In this document: positions 8,734-17,650 of the stretch, in pieces
Layout of the letters: the number at the start of each line of letters is the position of its first letter
Numbering within the stretch: position 1 is the first letter of the stretch
NCBI GenBank assembly: GCA_035308165.1
Contig: DATGHC010000010.1
Span: 1-64,000 of the forward strand
DNA length: 64,000 bases
Origin: DASTCZ01 sp035308165
Lineage (GTDB): Bacteria; Acidobacteriota; Terriglobia; Acidiferrales; UBA7541
Reading direction: 5' to 3'
Translations under genes and position numbers: made by a program
The notes under the pieces: model-generated
What the model was told of the DNA's origin: nothing
The model's input: only the letters and a program-made list of their open reading frames with translations
The model's database searches: none

Positions 8734-11700
8734 CTACACCTGTAAAACATCGCCCTCGCGCGCGACCACTTCATAAAGCACAGGGTTCACGAAGAACCCC
8801 AGCACCAGCCGCGACACGAGACCTGCGACAACCACAATCGCGAACGGCTTCTGTGTATCGCTTCCCACTCCGGTGGACATTGCGGCGGGCAGCAAGCCCA
8901 GGCACGCCACCAGCGCCGTCATCATGATGGGCCGCAAGCGCAACAGAGACGCTTCCCGCGTCGCCTGACGAATACCCATGCCTTCAAGGCGCAACTTGTT
9001 GATGTAGCTCACCAGGATGACCGCCGTCTCCACCGAGACTCCCATCAACGCCAGCAATCCCAGAATGCTCGAAACGCTGAACGGCGTATGCGTCAGCTTA
9101 AGCGCAATCAACGCGCCGACCGGCTCCGTCATCACCACGCCCAGCGCGATGGTCACCGGGAATTTGAAATTTCCATACAGTACGAAAAGGATGATGAAGA
9201 TCAGCAGCACGGCGAGCGGGCCGATAATCACCATTTGTGCTTTGGCTTCCACCAGCTCGCTGTACTCGCCACCCCAATCCATGTGGTACCCCTCGGGCAT
9301 TTGCACTGCTTTGTTCACCGCGTCCTGCCCGCCGCGAATGATGCCTTCGAGGTCGCGCCCTTCCACGGAGAATTGCACGCCGATATAGCGTGAATTGTTC
9401 TCGCGATAAATGAATGACGCCCCAGTTTCCTCGCGGATGTTTGCCAGCTCGGAAAGCGGCACTTGTTGCCCGGCCGGCGTCGGCACCAGCAGCTCGCGAA
9501 TCTCGTGCGCGTTCGATCGGAACTGCGGCTCCATGCGCACCACCAAATCAAACACCTTCTCGCCCTGAATGACCTGCGTCGCCGCCTGCCCGCCCACCGC
9601 GGCCTGCACCACCGCTTCCACATCCGCCACATTCACTCCGTAGCGCGCAAGCTCCTCGCGGTTCACACCCACAATCAAGCTGGGTTGCCCCAGCTCTCTC
9701 ACCACCGTCAATTCCTTGAAACCCGGCGTCTGGTCGAGCACGCGCTTCACCTGGACCGCTTTTTGCTCCAGCACATTCAAGTCGGAGCCGAAAATTTTTA
9801 CCGCCAGCGCGCTCTTCAATCCCGTCAGCGCTTCATCCACCGCGTCCTCAGCGGGCTGCGTGTAATTGAAAATCACTCCCGGATACGCTTCGAGGTGTTT
9901 CTGGATGTCCGTGGTCAGCGCTTCCTTGTCATGGAACGGGCTAGCGGCCCAGGTACCGTCGCTATACGGCTTCAGTCCCACGTAGAACTCGCAGTTGAAA
10001 AATCCCGTGTGGTCCGTGCCGTCATCGGGTCGGCCCAATTCCGACGCTACGATGGTTACCTGCGGATAAGTCCTCAGCAAATCGCGTATCTTGGGCGCGA
10101 ACAAGCTCGCCTCTTCAAACGAAATCGTGTACGGCATCGTCGCCCGCACCCACAACGCCCCTTCATCCAGGTGTGGCAGAAATTCTCCCCCGATATAGGG
10201 GACCAGCAGCAGGACCGAGCCGAAGATCACCGTCGCGGCCAGCATCGTGGTCTTGCCATGATTCAGGCACCAGTCCAGCAGTCCTGCGTAAAAGTCGCGG
10301 ATCCATTCAAATACAGGATTGCGCTTTTCCTTCACGCCGTTCTTGAACCAGTAAGAGGCCAGCACTGGCACAAAGGTGAGCGTTAAAACCAGCGCGCCGA
10401 GCAGCGCGAACCCCATCGTATCCGCCATAGGATGGAAAAGTTTTCCGGCCGGTCCTGTGAGGGCGTAAATCGGCAGATATCCGGCAATGATTACCGCAAC
10501 GGAATAGAAGATGGGGCGATCCACGTCGCGCGCCGCCGCCAGGATCACATCATGGAGCCTGTAGTCTTGTCCCTCGCGCTCGCTCAGCTCGCGAAAGATG
10601 TTTTCAACCATCACGATGGTGCCGTCTATGATGATCCCGAAATCAATCGCGCCGATGCTCAGCAGGTTCGCCGCTTCACCCGTAGCGTGGAGAAAAATAA
10701 ACGCGAACAGCAGCGCCAGCGGAATCGTCAGGGCGGTAATCACCGCTGCGCGCACGCTCACCAGGAAAAAAATGAGTACGAGCAGCACCAGCGCCATCCC
10801 GCGCAACAGGTTGCCTTCCACTGTGTCGGTGGTAATCCGTACTAGGTCGCTGCGATCGTAATACGGACGCACTTTCACGTCGGGCGGAAGAACTCCGTGA
10901 TTGAGCTCCTCGGTTTTCTTCTCCACTCCCTGCAGAACAACCTGCGTTTGCTCGCCGCGCCGCATCAGAATGACGCCTTCCACCGCGTCATCCGTCTTCA
11001 TAAAGCCGAATTCACCCAGCCGCGGCGCGTGGCCTATCTCCACGTGGCCCACATCCTTGATCCGCACCGGCGCGCCGTTTGAGCTTCCCACCACCACCTG
11101 CCCAATATCATCCACGCTCTTCAGCAGACCGAGCCCGCGCACGTAATAAAATTGCCCGCCCTGCGAATAAAATCCGCCACCGGTGTTGGCGTTGTTCGCG
11201 GAAAGCGCGTTGATCACCTGCACAACGGGGATGTGGTAGTTGTAAAGCCGCGCCGGGTCCAGCAGCACCTGATACTGCATCACGGTGCCGCCGAAGCCGG
11301 AATCGTCGGCCACGCCGGGCACGGAGCGGTAGGCCCGCTCCACCACCCAATCCTCAAACGTCTTCAACTCTTGTGGAGAGCGGTCAGGACTTTCCAACAC
11401 ATAACGGTAGACCAGCCCGCTCGGGCTGAACAGTGGCGCCATGCTGGGCGCGACTCCGGTCGGAAGCGACGCGTCCGCGATACGCTGGAAAACAACGTTC
11501 CTCGCGAAATACGGATCGGTGCCTTCCGTAAATGTGATGATGATGTCGCTCAATCCATAAAGCGAAATCGAGCGCATGTACACCAGGTTCGGCGTACCGT
11601 TCATGGCCAGCTCGAGCGGCAGCGTGGTCAACCGCTCCACTTCTTCGGCAGCATGCCCCTGCCATTGCGTGATCAGCTCTACTTGCGGCGGTGAAAGATC

Positions 11701-11820
11701 CGGGTAGGCGTCCACGGGCATGCGCTGGAAGGAAATGGCACCGGCGATGATGACGATCACCATCACCATCAGCACCAGGAAGCGCTGGCGAAGCGCGAAT
11801 TGTACGATCCGGTGAATCAT
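8734..11820 (-). CDS. Heavy-metal efflux RND permease (CzcA/CusA family)
   Basis: This 1028-residue inner-membrane pump uses the proton gradient to drive metal ions out through a tripartite complex. It starts with the standard N-terminal helix (RFLVLMVMVIVIIAGA) and RMPVDAYPDLSPPQVE. The fourth-helix motif DFGIIIDGTIVMVENIF (about residue 390) has the acidic residues typical of CzcA-like HME-RND pumps. A further family motif is GGEFLPHLDEGALWVRA, followed by two periplasmic porter regions and the second helix bundle (PVGALIALKLTHTPFSV). The helix-4 motif is closer to divalent-cation (Co/Zn/Cd/Ni) pumps than to the Cu/Ag type, but the substrate is not settled by sequence alone. GGGGGAAATTGGA precedes ATG. 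It follows the adaptor gene by 17 bases. Confidence 0.96.
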   Translation of the reverse strand: MIHRIVQFALRQRFLVLMVMVIVIIAGAISFQRMPVDAYPDLSPPQVELITQWQGHAAEEVERLTTLPLELAMNGTPNLVYMRSISLYGLSDIIITFTEGTDPYFARNVVFQRIADASLPTGVAPSMAPLFSPSGLVYRYVLESPDRSPQELKTFEDWVVERAYRSVPGVADDSGFGGTVMQYQVLLDPARLYNYHIPVVQVINALSANNANTGGGFYSQGGQFYYVRGLGLLKSVDDIGQVVVGSSNGAPVRIKDVGHVEIGHAPRLGEFGFMKTDDAVEGVILMRRGEQTQVVLQGVEKKTEELNHGVLPPDVKVRPYYDRSDLVRITTDTVEGNLLRGMALVLLVLIFFLVSVRAAVITALTIPLALLFAFIFLHATGEAANLLSIGAIDFGIIIDGTIVMVENIFRELSEREGQDYRLHDVILAAARDVDRPIFYSVAVIIAGYLPIYALTGPAGKLFHPMADTMGFALLGALVLTLTFVPVLASYWFKNGVKEKRNPVFEWIRDFYAGLLDWCLNHGKTTMLAATVIFGSVLLLVPYIGGEFLPHLDEGALWVRATMPYTISFEEASLFAPKIRDLLRTYPQVTIVASELGRPDDGTDHTGFFNCEFYVGLKPYSDGTWAASPFHDKEALTTDIQKHLEAYPGVIFNYTQPAEDAVDEALTGLKSALAVKIFGSDLNVLEQKAVQVKRVLDQTPGFKELTVVRELGQPSLIVGVNREELARYGVNVADVEAVVQAAVGGQAATQVIQGEKVFDLVVRMEPQFRSNAHEIRELLVPTPAGQQVPLSELANIREETGASFIYRENNSRYIGVQFSVEGRDLEGIIRGGQDAVNKAVQMPEGYHMDWGGEYSELVEAKAQMVIIGPLAVLLIFIILFVLYGNFKFPVTIALGVVMTEPVGALIALKLTHTPFSVSSILGLLALMGVSVETAVILVSYINKLRLEGMGIRQATREASLLRLRPIMMTALVACLGLLPAAMSTGVGSDTQKPFAIVVVAGLVSRLVLGFFVNPVLYEVVAREGDVLQV

Positions 11821-11837
11821 TCCAATTTCCCCCGCGC

Positions 11838-13025
11838 TCAGTGCTGCAGCGAATTCTTGAATTGCAGGAACAGGCTGCCGTCACCCACCACGTGCTCGCC
11901 GCCTTTCAAACCGGCGGTGATTTGCGTGTGGCCGCCCTGGCTCTCTCCGAGCGTGACTAGTTGGCGCGCAAACTTGTTCGATTCGGTCTGCACATAAACG
12001 AACGGCTGGTTTTCCGTGTCGCGCAGCACCGCCGCATCGGGCACCAACAGCGCGCCGTCAATCACCCCGGCGCGCACCGTGGCGGTGACGTACATGTTGT
12101 TTTTCAGTTTTTCGCCCGGATTTTCCGTTACGATTCGCGCCTGAAGTGTTCGTGTCGTGGGGTCCACTGCCGCAGCGACGTACGAAACTCGTCCGTGGAA
12201 AACTTCGGGATAGCTGTCCGTGGTGATATCCACAGAATCGCCGACGCGGACCGCCCCCAAATCGTTCTGGTAAACATTCAACAGCACCCACACTGTGCTC
12301 ATGTCTGAAATCGTGAAGCATTGTGTGGTGCCCGCCGCAAGCAATTGCCCCGGCCCCACCAGTCTGTCGGTGATCATGCCGCCTACGGGGGCCAGCAGGG
12401 GCACTTGAAACGATGCCGGGCCTTTCACCAGCGCCTCCGGATCGGCCACGCCGAGCACGCGCAGTCCCGCTTCGCTCGACTGCAAATCGGCCTGCGCCTG
12501 TGCGCGATCCGATTCCGCTTGTTCCAGGTCGCGCTCGGCAATGGCGTGGTGATCGAGAAGATCTTTCGAGCGAATGTAGTTTTTATCGGCCAATTGGAAA
12601 GCCTCGCGGGCCTTGATGTATGCCGAACGAAGCATCGAATAATCAGGGCTATTCACAGTCAGCAGCGGCTGACCCTTCTTCACAATTTCTCCGGGCGCCG
12701 CCAGGATTTCGTGCACCGGGCCGCTTACCGCCGTGAACACGGGCGTGGTCTTGAACAGGTTGTAGGTCACCGCGCCGGTCATCCGCAGCACACGAGCCAG
12801 CTTTGTTTTCTCTACCGGCACCACCTGCACGTGGGACATCTGCTCCTGTGGGACAGTGAAAAGTTGTGCTTCCTCTTTCTGCGATTCCTGGCTGGTGTAA
12901 GAGGTCATCTTCGACACCGACTCGCCCGGCCCGGAATTGCAGCCCGCGAGCAGCGCGACCACGAGCAATGCTCCGGGAAGTGCCCGCGCCGGTGCTGAAA
13001 TTCTAAGGAAATGAAAATTCTTCAT
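11838..13025 (-). CDS. Periplasmic adaptor (membrane fusion) lipoprotein of the RND pump
   Basis: This 395-residue adaptor links the inner-membrane RND protein to the outer membrane factor. It has a lipoprotein signal (LLVVALLAGCNS, lipid-bearing Cys) and a barrel-sandwich half HEILAAPGEIVKKGQPLLTV. A long helical hairpin follows (LADKNYIRSKDLLDHHAIAE and onward), then the second lipoyl half (GMITDRLVGPGQLLAAG) and a membrane-proximal domain with GEHVVGDGSLFLQF near the end. This domain order matches CusB/CzcB-type adaptors. The ATG overlaps the last bases of the upstream TolC-like gene (shared ATGA), and GAGGAG lies upstream, so translation is coupled. Confidence 0.94.
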   Translation of the reverse strand: MKNFHFLRISAPARALPGALLVVALLAGCNSGPGESVSKMTSYTSQESQKEEAQLFTVPQEQMSHVQVVPVEKTKLARVLRMTGAVTYNLFKTTPVFTAVSGPVHEILAAPGEIVKKGQPLLTVNSPDYSMLRSAYIKAREAFQLADKNYIRSKDLLDHHAIAERDLEQAESDRAQAQADLQSSEAGLRVLGVADPEALVKGPASFQVPLLAPVGGMITDRLVGPGQLLAAGTTQCFTISDMSTVWVLLNVYQNDLGAVRVGDSVDITTDSYPEVFHGRVSYVAAAVDPTTRTLQARIVTENPGEKLKNNMYVTATVRAGVIDGALLVPDAAVLRDTENQPFVYVQTESNKFARQLVTLGESQGGHTQITAGLKGGEHVVGDGSLFLQFKNSLQH

Positions 13026-14389
13026 GGCAAACTCCTCGTTCCCACGGCCTCTCGCAATTGTTCCAGCGCCGCCATGTAGCTGGCCAACGTCTGGCGGTAC
13101 GCCAATTCAGTCGCGCGGTAGGTGCGCTCCGCATCCAGAAAATCCAGCAGGCTCGCCGCGCCGCGCCGATACGCGTACTCGCTGATATCCCGCGAGTCCT
13201 TCGAGTCCTTCAAATAGCCGCCTTGATAGAGCTGGATGATCTGGTCGTTCGTGCGCAGTCCTTCGTACGCATTCACTACGTCCGAAATCACCTGCTCGGA
13301 GGCCGCGGTGGCTTGCAGCTGCGATTGCGTGATTACGGATTTTGTCCGCGCGATTTCGCCCTGGTTGCGGTTGAAAAACTGCAGCGGCATATTGGCAAAA
13401 AATGAAAGCGAGCTGATCGCCGCCACATGCGTGTAATTCACGCTCGCGGTCACGTCAAATTTTCCGTTTGCTTCCGCCAGCTTTTCCGCGCTCTGCGCTG
13501 CCGTGACGCTGCGCTGCGCGGCCAGCAAGTCCGTCCGCGTTTTCAGCGCCTGCAATTTCAGGTCATCAAGTCCGGAGTGCACCGCTTGGTAGGTCAGCTC
13601 GCCTTCTACATCAAAATTATCAGGCACCGCCGCGAATCCCAGCAGTTGATGCAGCGAAGCCAGCGCCTGCACCTTGGCCAGCTTCGCCGCGGCGATGTCG
13701 CTCTGGAATTGCAGCATTTGCAGCCGGATCTTCAGGAAATCGCCTTCGCTGATTGCCCCGGCCTTGTATTGCGCCTGCCCGATGTCCACCGTTTGTTGGA
13801 AGCTCTTCAGGTCCTGTTCCGCGAGTTCGATCGTTGACTGGGCCAGCAGCACGGCGACGAATTGCTGCGCGACACTGAAGGCCAGGGTCCGCTCGGTGTC
13901 CTTCACTTGTGCTTCGGTCACCGAAGTCTGATCTTTCGCCGATTGAAAGCGATTCTGCCGCTTTCTTCCGCGCTCAAACAGATAGCCGATTCCCGCATCG
14001 AACTGCACGCCGTTATCCAGATAGGTCGAAGTGAAATTGCTGGGGCTGAAGAACGGCACAAACTGCATGTCGCCATTGAGCGTGGGGTTGGGCCGCAGGT
14101 TGGCCGTGATTTCCTGAGCTTGGCTCTGGGCGATGAGCGTGCGGTCTGCCTTTAGCGTGGGGTTATTTTGCAGCGCCAGCTCAATCGCTCGATCGAGTGT
14201 GATGCGCACAGGCGCCGAAGAAGTTTGCGCGGACACCGGCGGCGTCCCTGCGATGGCCATGGAGAGGGCAAAAACGGCGATGACTCGCCTCGTGCCGCGA
14301 CCCCTACGCGATAACGCGCGCGCCGCGCCGACCGTCATCGGCGCAAGGCCGATTACGATAGTTTTGATTGGCACAAGCACGAAACTCAT
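13022..14389 (-). CDS. TolC-type outer membrane factor (CusC/CzcC-like)
   Basis: This 455-residue protein forms the outer membrane exit duct. A signal sequence ends near PPVSAQ, followed by the two homologous outer-membrane-efflux halves. The first contains LDRAIELALQNNPTLKADR and the second contains LKTRTDLLAAQRSVTAAQ and YRRGAASLLDFLDAERTYR, typical of TolC-family helices. GGAGGAG sits 11 bases ahead of ATG 14389, supporting that start even though it gives a long signal region. It is the first of three tightly packed genes (TolC, adaptor, RND), with the related small His/Cys gene 167 bases upstream. Confidence 0.93.
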   Translation of the reverse strand: MSFVLVPIKTIVIGLAPMTVGAARALSRRGRGTRRVIAVFALSMAIAGTPPVSAQTSSAPVRITLDRAIELALQNNPTLKADRTLIAQSQAQEITANLRPNPTLNGDMQFVPFFSPSNFTSTYLDNGVQFDAGIGYLFERGRKRQNRFQSAKDQTSVTEAQVKDTERTLAFSVAQQFVAVLLAQSTIELAEQDLKSFQQTVDIGQAQYKAGAISEGDFLKIRLQMLQFQSDIAAAKLAKVQALASLHQLLGFAAVPDNFDVEGELTYQAVHSGLDDLKLQALKTRTDLLAAQRSVTAAQSAEKLAEANGKFDVTASVNYTHVAAISSLSFFANMPLQFFNRNQGEIARTKSVITQSQLQATAASEQVISDVVNAYEGLRTNDQIIQLYQGGYLKDSKDSRDISEYAYRRGAASLLDFLDAERTYRATELAYRQTLASYMAALEQLREAVGTRSLP

Positions 14390-14556
14390 GGCGACTCAAC
14401 TCCTCCATCCAGAAATTCAATCGGGAAACTTGGGGTCTGGCGGCAGGTATTTCAGGCGGAATAGTTACTCACACCCGGAAAAACTTTCAGCCCTGCACGC
14501 CTTTGCTCTGGAAATACTGCGAAGATCCGCCCAAGCGAATAGCCGCGTCGGGGGAA

Positions 14557-14844
14557 TTACGCCGCAGGCGGCGCGCGAGAGATGTTGAGTAATAGGGAAG
14601 GAACTGCAATGCGGATGGAATCAACCGGCAAAGACGTGGTGCCCACAGTTACCGGAGCGAAGATCTGATTGGTCGCCAGTTCCGGAGCAGCTGTCTGGTG
14701 GCTCAAATGGCAAATCTGGCAATTCGCGTCGGATGATCCGTTGTGGTTGTGCCAGACACTCCCGCCAACCAGTGCGGTAACAAGCAGCACCGCGGCCAGG
14801 ACGGTTGTAACTGCCAGAACCCGGGATGTACGATTCCGTGCCAT
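14557..14844 (-). CDS. Small exported His/Cys protein at the head of the efflux locus
   Basis: This 95-residue protein has an N-terminal membrane segment (VLAVTTVLAAVLLVTALVGG) followed by SVWHNHNGSS and CQICHLSH, then a short tail ending ISRAPPAA. Layout, spacing of WHxH to CxxCH, and the RAPP tail match the 99-residue protein at 8398-8697. The pair therefore brackets the pump genes on the same strand. A role as periplasmic metal chaperone or sensor is an inference from motif and location. A 6-base inverted repeat lies just upstream of its start. Confidence 0.75.
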   Translation of the reverse strand: MARNRTSRVLAVTTVLAAVLLVTALVGGSVWHNHNGSSDANCQICHLSHQTAAPELATNQIFAPVTVGTTSLPVDSIRIAVPSLLLNISRAPPAA

Positions 14845-14861
14845 ATATTGCTACTGCCGTC

Positions 14862-14886
14862 GGGAGCAGCTCGAAAAGCAGCTCCC
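14862..14886. promoter_or_regulatory. Inverted repeat upstream of the efflux locus
   Basis: GGGAGC and GCTCCC form 6-base arms around a 13-base spacer, and AGCTGCT occurs twice on the minus strand within the same 25 bases. It ends 18 bases before the start of the first small His/Cys gene. It could be an operator for a metal regulator or a leader hairpin; no regulator gene is adjacent. Confidence 0.35.
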
Positions 14887-14958
14887 CTAGTGTACTTCAG
14901 ACGCGCCACCTGCGGAAGCCGTTGCGGAAACTATTGCAGACACGCGGTTAACAGGCAA

Positions 14959-15249
14959 TCAGGCCGTCTGTTTCAGCGCCCGCTCAACCAGGGTAAGAGC
15001 GCGCTCCGCTCGGTCGCGAAGCGCTCCTTGATTGTCCCGCTGGTTCCTGCGCACCGCGTGCAACTCATCGGCGATAGCCAATGCCGCCAGGACAGCCACG
15101 CGCATGGATTCCACCGTGTGCGTGGCTTCGGCGACTTCGCGCATCTTCTCGTCCACGTACTTCGCCAAATCTTCCACGTACGCCGCGTCCAGATCGCCCT
15201 GCATGTAATAAGTCTGCCCGTAAATCTCAATTTTAATGCGGTCTGCCAT
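14959..15249 (-). CDS. zapA: Cell division protein ZapA
   Basis: This 96-residue protein starts MADRIKIEIYGQTYYMQG, the ZapA N-terminal signature, followed by YVEDLAKYVDEKMREV and a C-terminal helix suited to a coiled coil (ERALTLVERALKQ). ZapA binds FtsZ and stabilises the Z-ring. ATG 15249 is preceded by GGAGGCGG, so the longer open frame to 15387 is not used. The neighbours are unrelated to division. Confidence 0.92.
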   Translation of the reverse strand: MADRIKIEIYGQTYYMQGDLDAAYVEDLAKYVDEKMREVAEATHTVESMRVAVLAALAIADELHAVRRNQRDNQGALRDRAERALTLVERALKQTA

Positions 15250-15532
15250 GCATCCGCCTCCGCGCGGGGACGAGTTATTCTGTGCCGGGAGCCGCGTCAA
15301 AGCAAGGGGGTGTGAGCTGGAGACATACACTGGGAGCGTCCCTGCCGGCGCAGGGGGACTCGAAGAGTGCCCGCAGCCGCGCTGCACACACGGGAATTGT
15401 TTCGACTACATCTCCAATGTAAGCATGCACTTACAAATCATGGCAACCGGCCGCCCGCATCCCGCGTCCAACTCCATGACAACGAATCGACCCCACCCAA
15501 CCCGGGCAATCCTCGTTGCAAAGGAGGCCGTC

Positions 15533-15778
15533 ATGAGCTGGAAACTAAAGTTCTTAGCCACGATTCTGGGGGCCTTGGTGATGTTCGGGGGTGCAGGCGC
15601 AGCGCAGGCAAGCGACAGGGATCGCGACGACGCCTGTTACCGCAAAATCCACAACGAGGAGAGAGAGCTTGATCGCGCCATCAATCGCCATGGCTACTAC
15701 AGCCGTCAGGCCGATCACGAACGTCGCGAGTTGGACAAGCTCCGCGACCGATGCTCTCATTACCGCGATCGCCGCTGA
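15533..15778 (+). CDS. Small exported charged protein
   Basis: AAAGGAGG sits 6 bases before ATG 15533 and decides the start; the longer open frame beginning at 15236 overlaps zapA antisense and lacks a site. The 81-residue product has a clear signal peptide (KFLATILGALVMFGGAGAAQA). The mature part is about 55 residues, very rich in Arg, Asp, His and Glu (DRDRDDACYRKIHNEERELD), with two Cys, probably helical. I do not recognise a family. A strong hairpin terminator follows the stop by about 30 bases. Confidence 0.75.
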   Translation: MSWKLKFLATILGALVMFGGAGAAQASDRDRDDACYRKIHNEERELDRAINRHGYYSRQADHERRELDKLRDRCSHYRDRR

Positions 15779-15805
15779 TCAATAAACGCCCAACTTATAA
15801 AAAAT

Positions 15806-15839
15806 AAAGGCCGCTCCCCAAAACAGGGAGCGGCCTTTT
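15806..15839. terminator. Bidirectional intrinsic terminator
   Basis: AAAGGCCGCTCCC and GGGAGCGGCCTTTT form a long GC-rich stem around a short loop. A T-run follows on the plus strand, and TTTATTTTTT follows on the minus strand. It lies between the small exported gene (plus) and the zinc-ribbon gene (minus), which converge here. Confidence 0.9.
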
Positions 15840-15859
15840 GTAATTAAGCCAGTGATGAA

Positions 15860-16174
15860 TTAAGTTGTGGCGGTCGTCAGGTCTTCCGCGAACACCGCTT
15901 CAAAGCGCTTTTTTTCGTCCTGGTCGTGAAGCATCACGATCGGGACCACACGGAACGAGCGCTTGCAGCCCCGGCAGACCGTAACTTCTCCCTGCAGATC
16001 CTGCAGGAAGCCGTCGGTGAAGCGGTAAAGCGAGCGCTCCCGGCGGGCATTCTTGGTGCCTTCCATACCGCAATGAGGACAGGTGAAATCCACCAAATCT
16101 TCCTCCGGGTCGCGGTTCAAAGCGGCCCAACCGGTCACTCGCACACCTACAGTCTCAACTGATTGACGGTTCAT
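15860..16174 (-). CDS. Small zinc-ribbon protein
   Basis: The product is 104 residues from ATG 16174 (MNRQSVETVGVRV). It contains two Cys pairs, CPHCG near residue 30 and CRGCK near residue 68, which form a typical zinc ribbon. The remainder is charged with no membrane segment. I cannot name a family; single zinc ribbons of this type often bind nucleic acid or protein partners. The open frame continues upstream to 16231 with a less likely start. Confidence 0.7.
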   Translation of the reverse strand: MNRQSVETVGVRVTGWAALNRDPEEDLVDFTCPHCGMEGTKNARRERSLYRFTDGFLQDLQGEVTVCRGCKRSFRVVPIVMLHDQDEKKRFEAVFAEDLTTATT

Positions 16175-16575
16175 GGTACTAGTACCTAACCCTTTCGCGA
16201 CTTGGAAAATCCCCCAAATGCTTAGATGCACAGCTGGCTGGAAGGATGCTATTTCCTGAGCGGAAAACGTCCCTAACGCAAGCTAAGTTCTTTGCGGGGA
16301 ATTATTTATCACGAGAGGGTATTTGTTGTCCAGTTAATTTTTAGTGCAATTTTGCACAGTCTTGAATCAGCCCTATTTCGGGCGAAATGCCGGATTTGGC
16401 CGGAAAGCGCGAAAATTTACAGCTCTTTTCGCTTTGACGAATAACAGTCTGATTCCTTCGCCCCCACGAGGGAACTTCCACGCAAGCACGGTGTCCAACT
16501 GAATTAAGGCGCGCCAATCCAAATCCCAGAAAATCTCCGGCGAAGAAATTCAGCAGCGCCGGAGAAAAAGGAGAT
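16175..16575. promoter_or_regulatory. Divergent intergenic region with inverted repeats
   Basis: This 400-base AT-richer stretch separates the zinc-ribbon gene (minus) and the TonB-like gene (plus). It contains GTGCAA-TT-TTGCAC at 16344-16357 and ATTTCG-GG-CGAAAT at 16375-16388, both with perfect 6-base arms and 2-base spacers. A longer imperfect dyad (AAAGCG...AAAA / TTTTCGCTTT) runs from about 16405 to 16434. These could be operators for one or both genes. No reading frame here looks real. Confidence 0.45.
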
Positions 16576-17457
16576 ATGTCCATGCGCGCTTCACAGGCAA
16601 CCTCTGCCGATCCATCGAAACTGAACGCGGCAAACGCAGGTACCGCTCAACCGAATGCGCCGCAGAACGCCGCTCGTCCTCTCGCGCCACTAACAGATTG
16701 CCTGGTGGATGACAATCCCACTGCTTCTGCGCGTTTCGGTCGCGGACGCCGCAAAGCGCTTGGCGCATCCGCGATCGTTCAGTTCTGCGCCATCGCCGCG
16801 CTAATCATCTATCCGCTGTTTACCACCGGCAGCCGACTCATCGCCAAGCCCACCATCGTCATTCCCCCTTACGGAGGAATGCCGCAAACGAATCGGCCGC
16901 TCGCCCAACCGCAAAATGTTCCGCCGCACGGCCGCGTTTTTCGCGTAATCACAACTGGAATCCAGTTTCATCCGCCAACGAACAATCGCACGAGGACTTC
17001 AAACACTCCAGATCAGCCGCAGAACTTCAGCGACACCAAACCGTACGTTCTCGGCTCTGGCAGCGACGCGAGTGGACTCGGGATCCCCGGTCTCATCGAT
17101 ATCCCCGGCGCAAAGTCCAACACGCCGCTGCCTCCAACTCCAATTACTTCTGCGCCTGTTTCCAAAGCGCCGGTTGTCGTAAGCCAGGGAGTTGTTCTCG
17201 CCTCGCTGATTCGCCGCATCGAGCCGGTCTATCCCACAATCGCCAGGCAGATCCATCTGGAAGGCGTCGTCGAACTGCGCGCCATCATCGCTCGCGACGG
17301 CACCGTACAACAGCTCGAGCTCGTCAGCGGAAACCCAATACTGGCGCAGGCCGCGCGCGAAGCGGTGCTCCAATGGCGTTTCCGCCCAACGCTCCTCAAC
17401 GGCCAGCCAGTCGAAGTGATTACGTATTTCACCGTGACCTTTCACTTAGGCCAATGA
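16576..17457 (+). CDS. TonB-family energy transducer / TonB C-terminal domain protein
   Basis: This 293-residue protein has a cytoplasmic N-terminal stretch of about 65 residues, one membrane helix (ASAIVQFCAIAALIIYPLF), a proline-rich linker and a C-terminal TonB fold. The fold shows IRRIEPVYPTIARQIHLEG, DGTVQQLELVSGNPILAQAA and VLQWRFRPTLLNGQPV. TonB proteins transmit proton-motive force to outer membrane receptors; in Acidobacteriota such proteins are numerous and often lack linked ExbBD, as here. AAAAGGAGAT precedes ATG 16576 closely. It could energise the receptor at 5533-8271, but that link is only contextual. Confidence 0.85.
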   Translation: MSMRASQATSADPSKLNAANAGTAQPNAPQNAARPLAPLTDCLVDDNPTASARFGRGRRKALGASAIVQFCAIAALIIYPLFTTGSRLIAKPTIVIPPYGGMPQTNRPLAQPQNVPPHGRVFRVITTGIQFHPPTNNRTRTSNTPDQPQNFSDTKPYVLGSGSDASGLGIPGLIDIPGAKSNTPLPPTPITSAPVSKAPVVVSQGVVLASLIRRIEPVYPTIARQIHLEGVVELRAIIARDGTVQQLELVSGNPILAQAAREAVLQWRFRPTLLNGQPVEVITYFTVTFHLGQ

Positions 17458-17520
17458 ATGAACCGGACTTCAAACCTTTCCACTCCGAAAAGGTTTCTAC
17501 TCCGATCCACGAGCAACGTT

Positions 17521-17560
17521 GTCATCCTGAGGGCATCCGACCAGGATGCCCGAAGGATCC
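17521..17560. repeat. Palindromic GTCATCCTGAG repeat, copy 1
   Basis: GTCATCCTGAGGGCATCC-GACCA-GGATGCCCGAAGGATC contains a hairpin GGGCATCC / GGATGCCC. A close copy is at 36775-36821, and a related GTCATTCTGAG element is at 63580. All lie between genes. Confidence 0.75.
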
Positions 17561-17650
17561 GTATCCCAAATTCACATGCCGTAGCCAAAGTTCGCTGACT
17601 TATTTGGAACGAAACTCAATGCCAAGAGGACCAGCGAGGAAAGAACCTGA

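Noticed and set aside
15250..15532. 6S RNA next to zapA, as in some proteobacteria
   Set aside because: I could not draw the long rod with a central bubble from this sequence.
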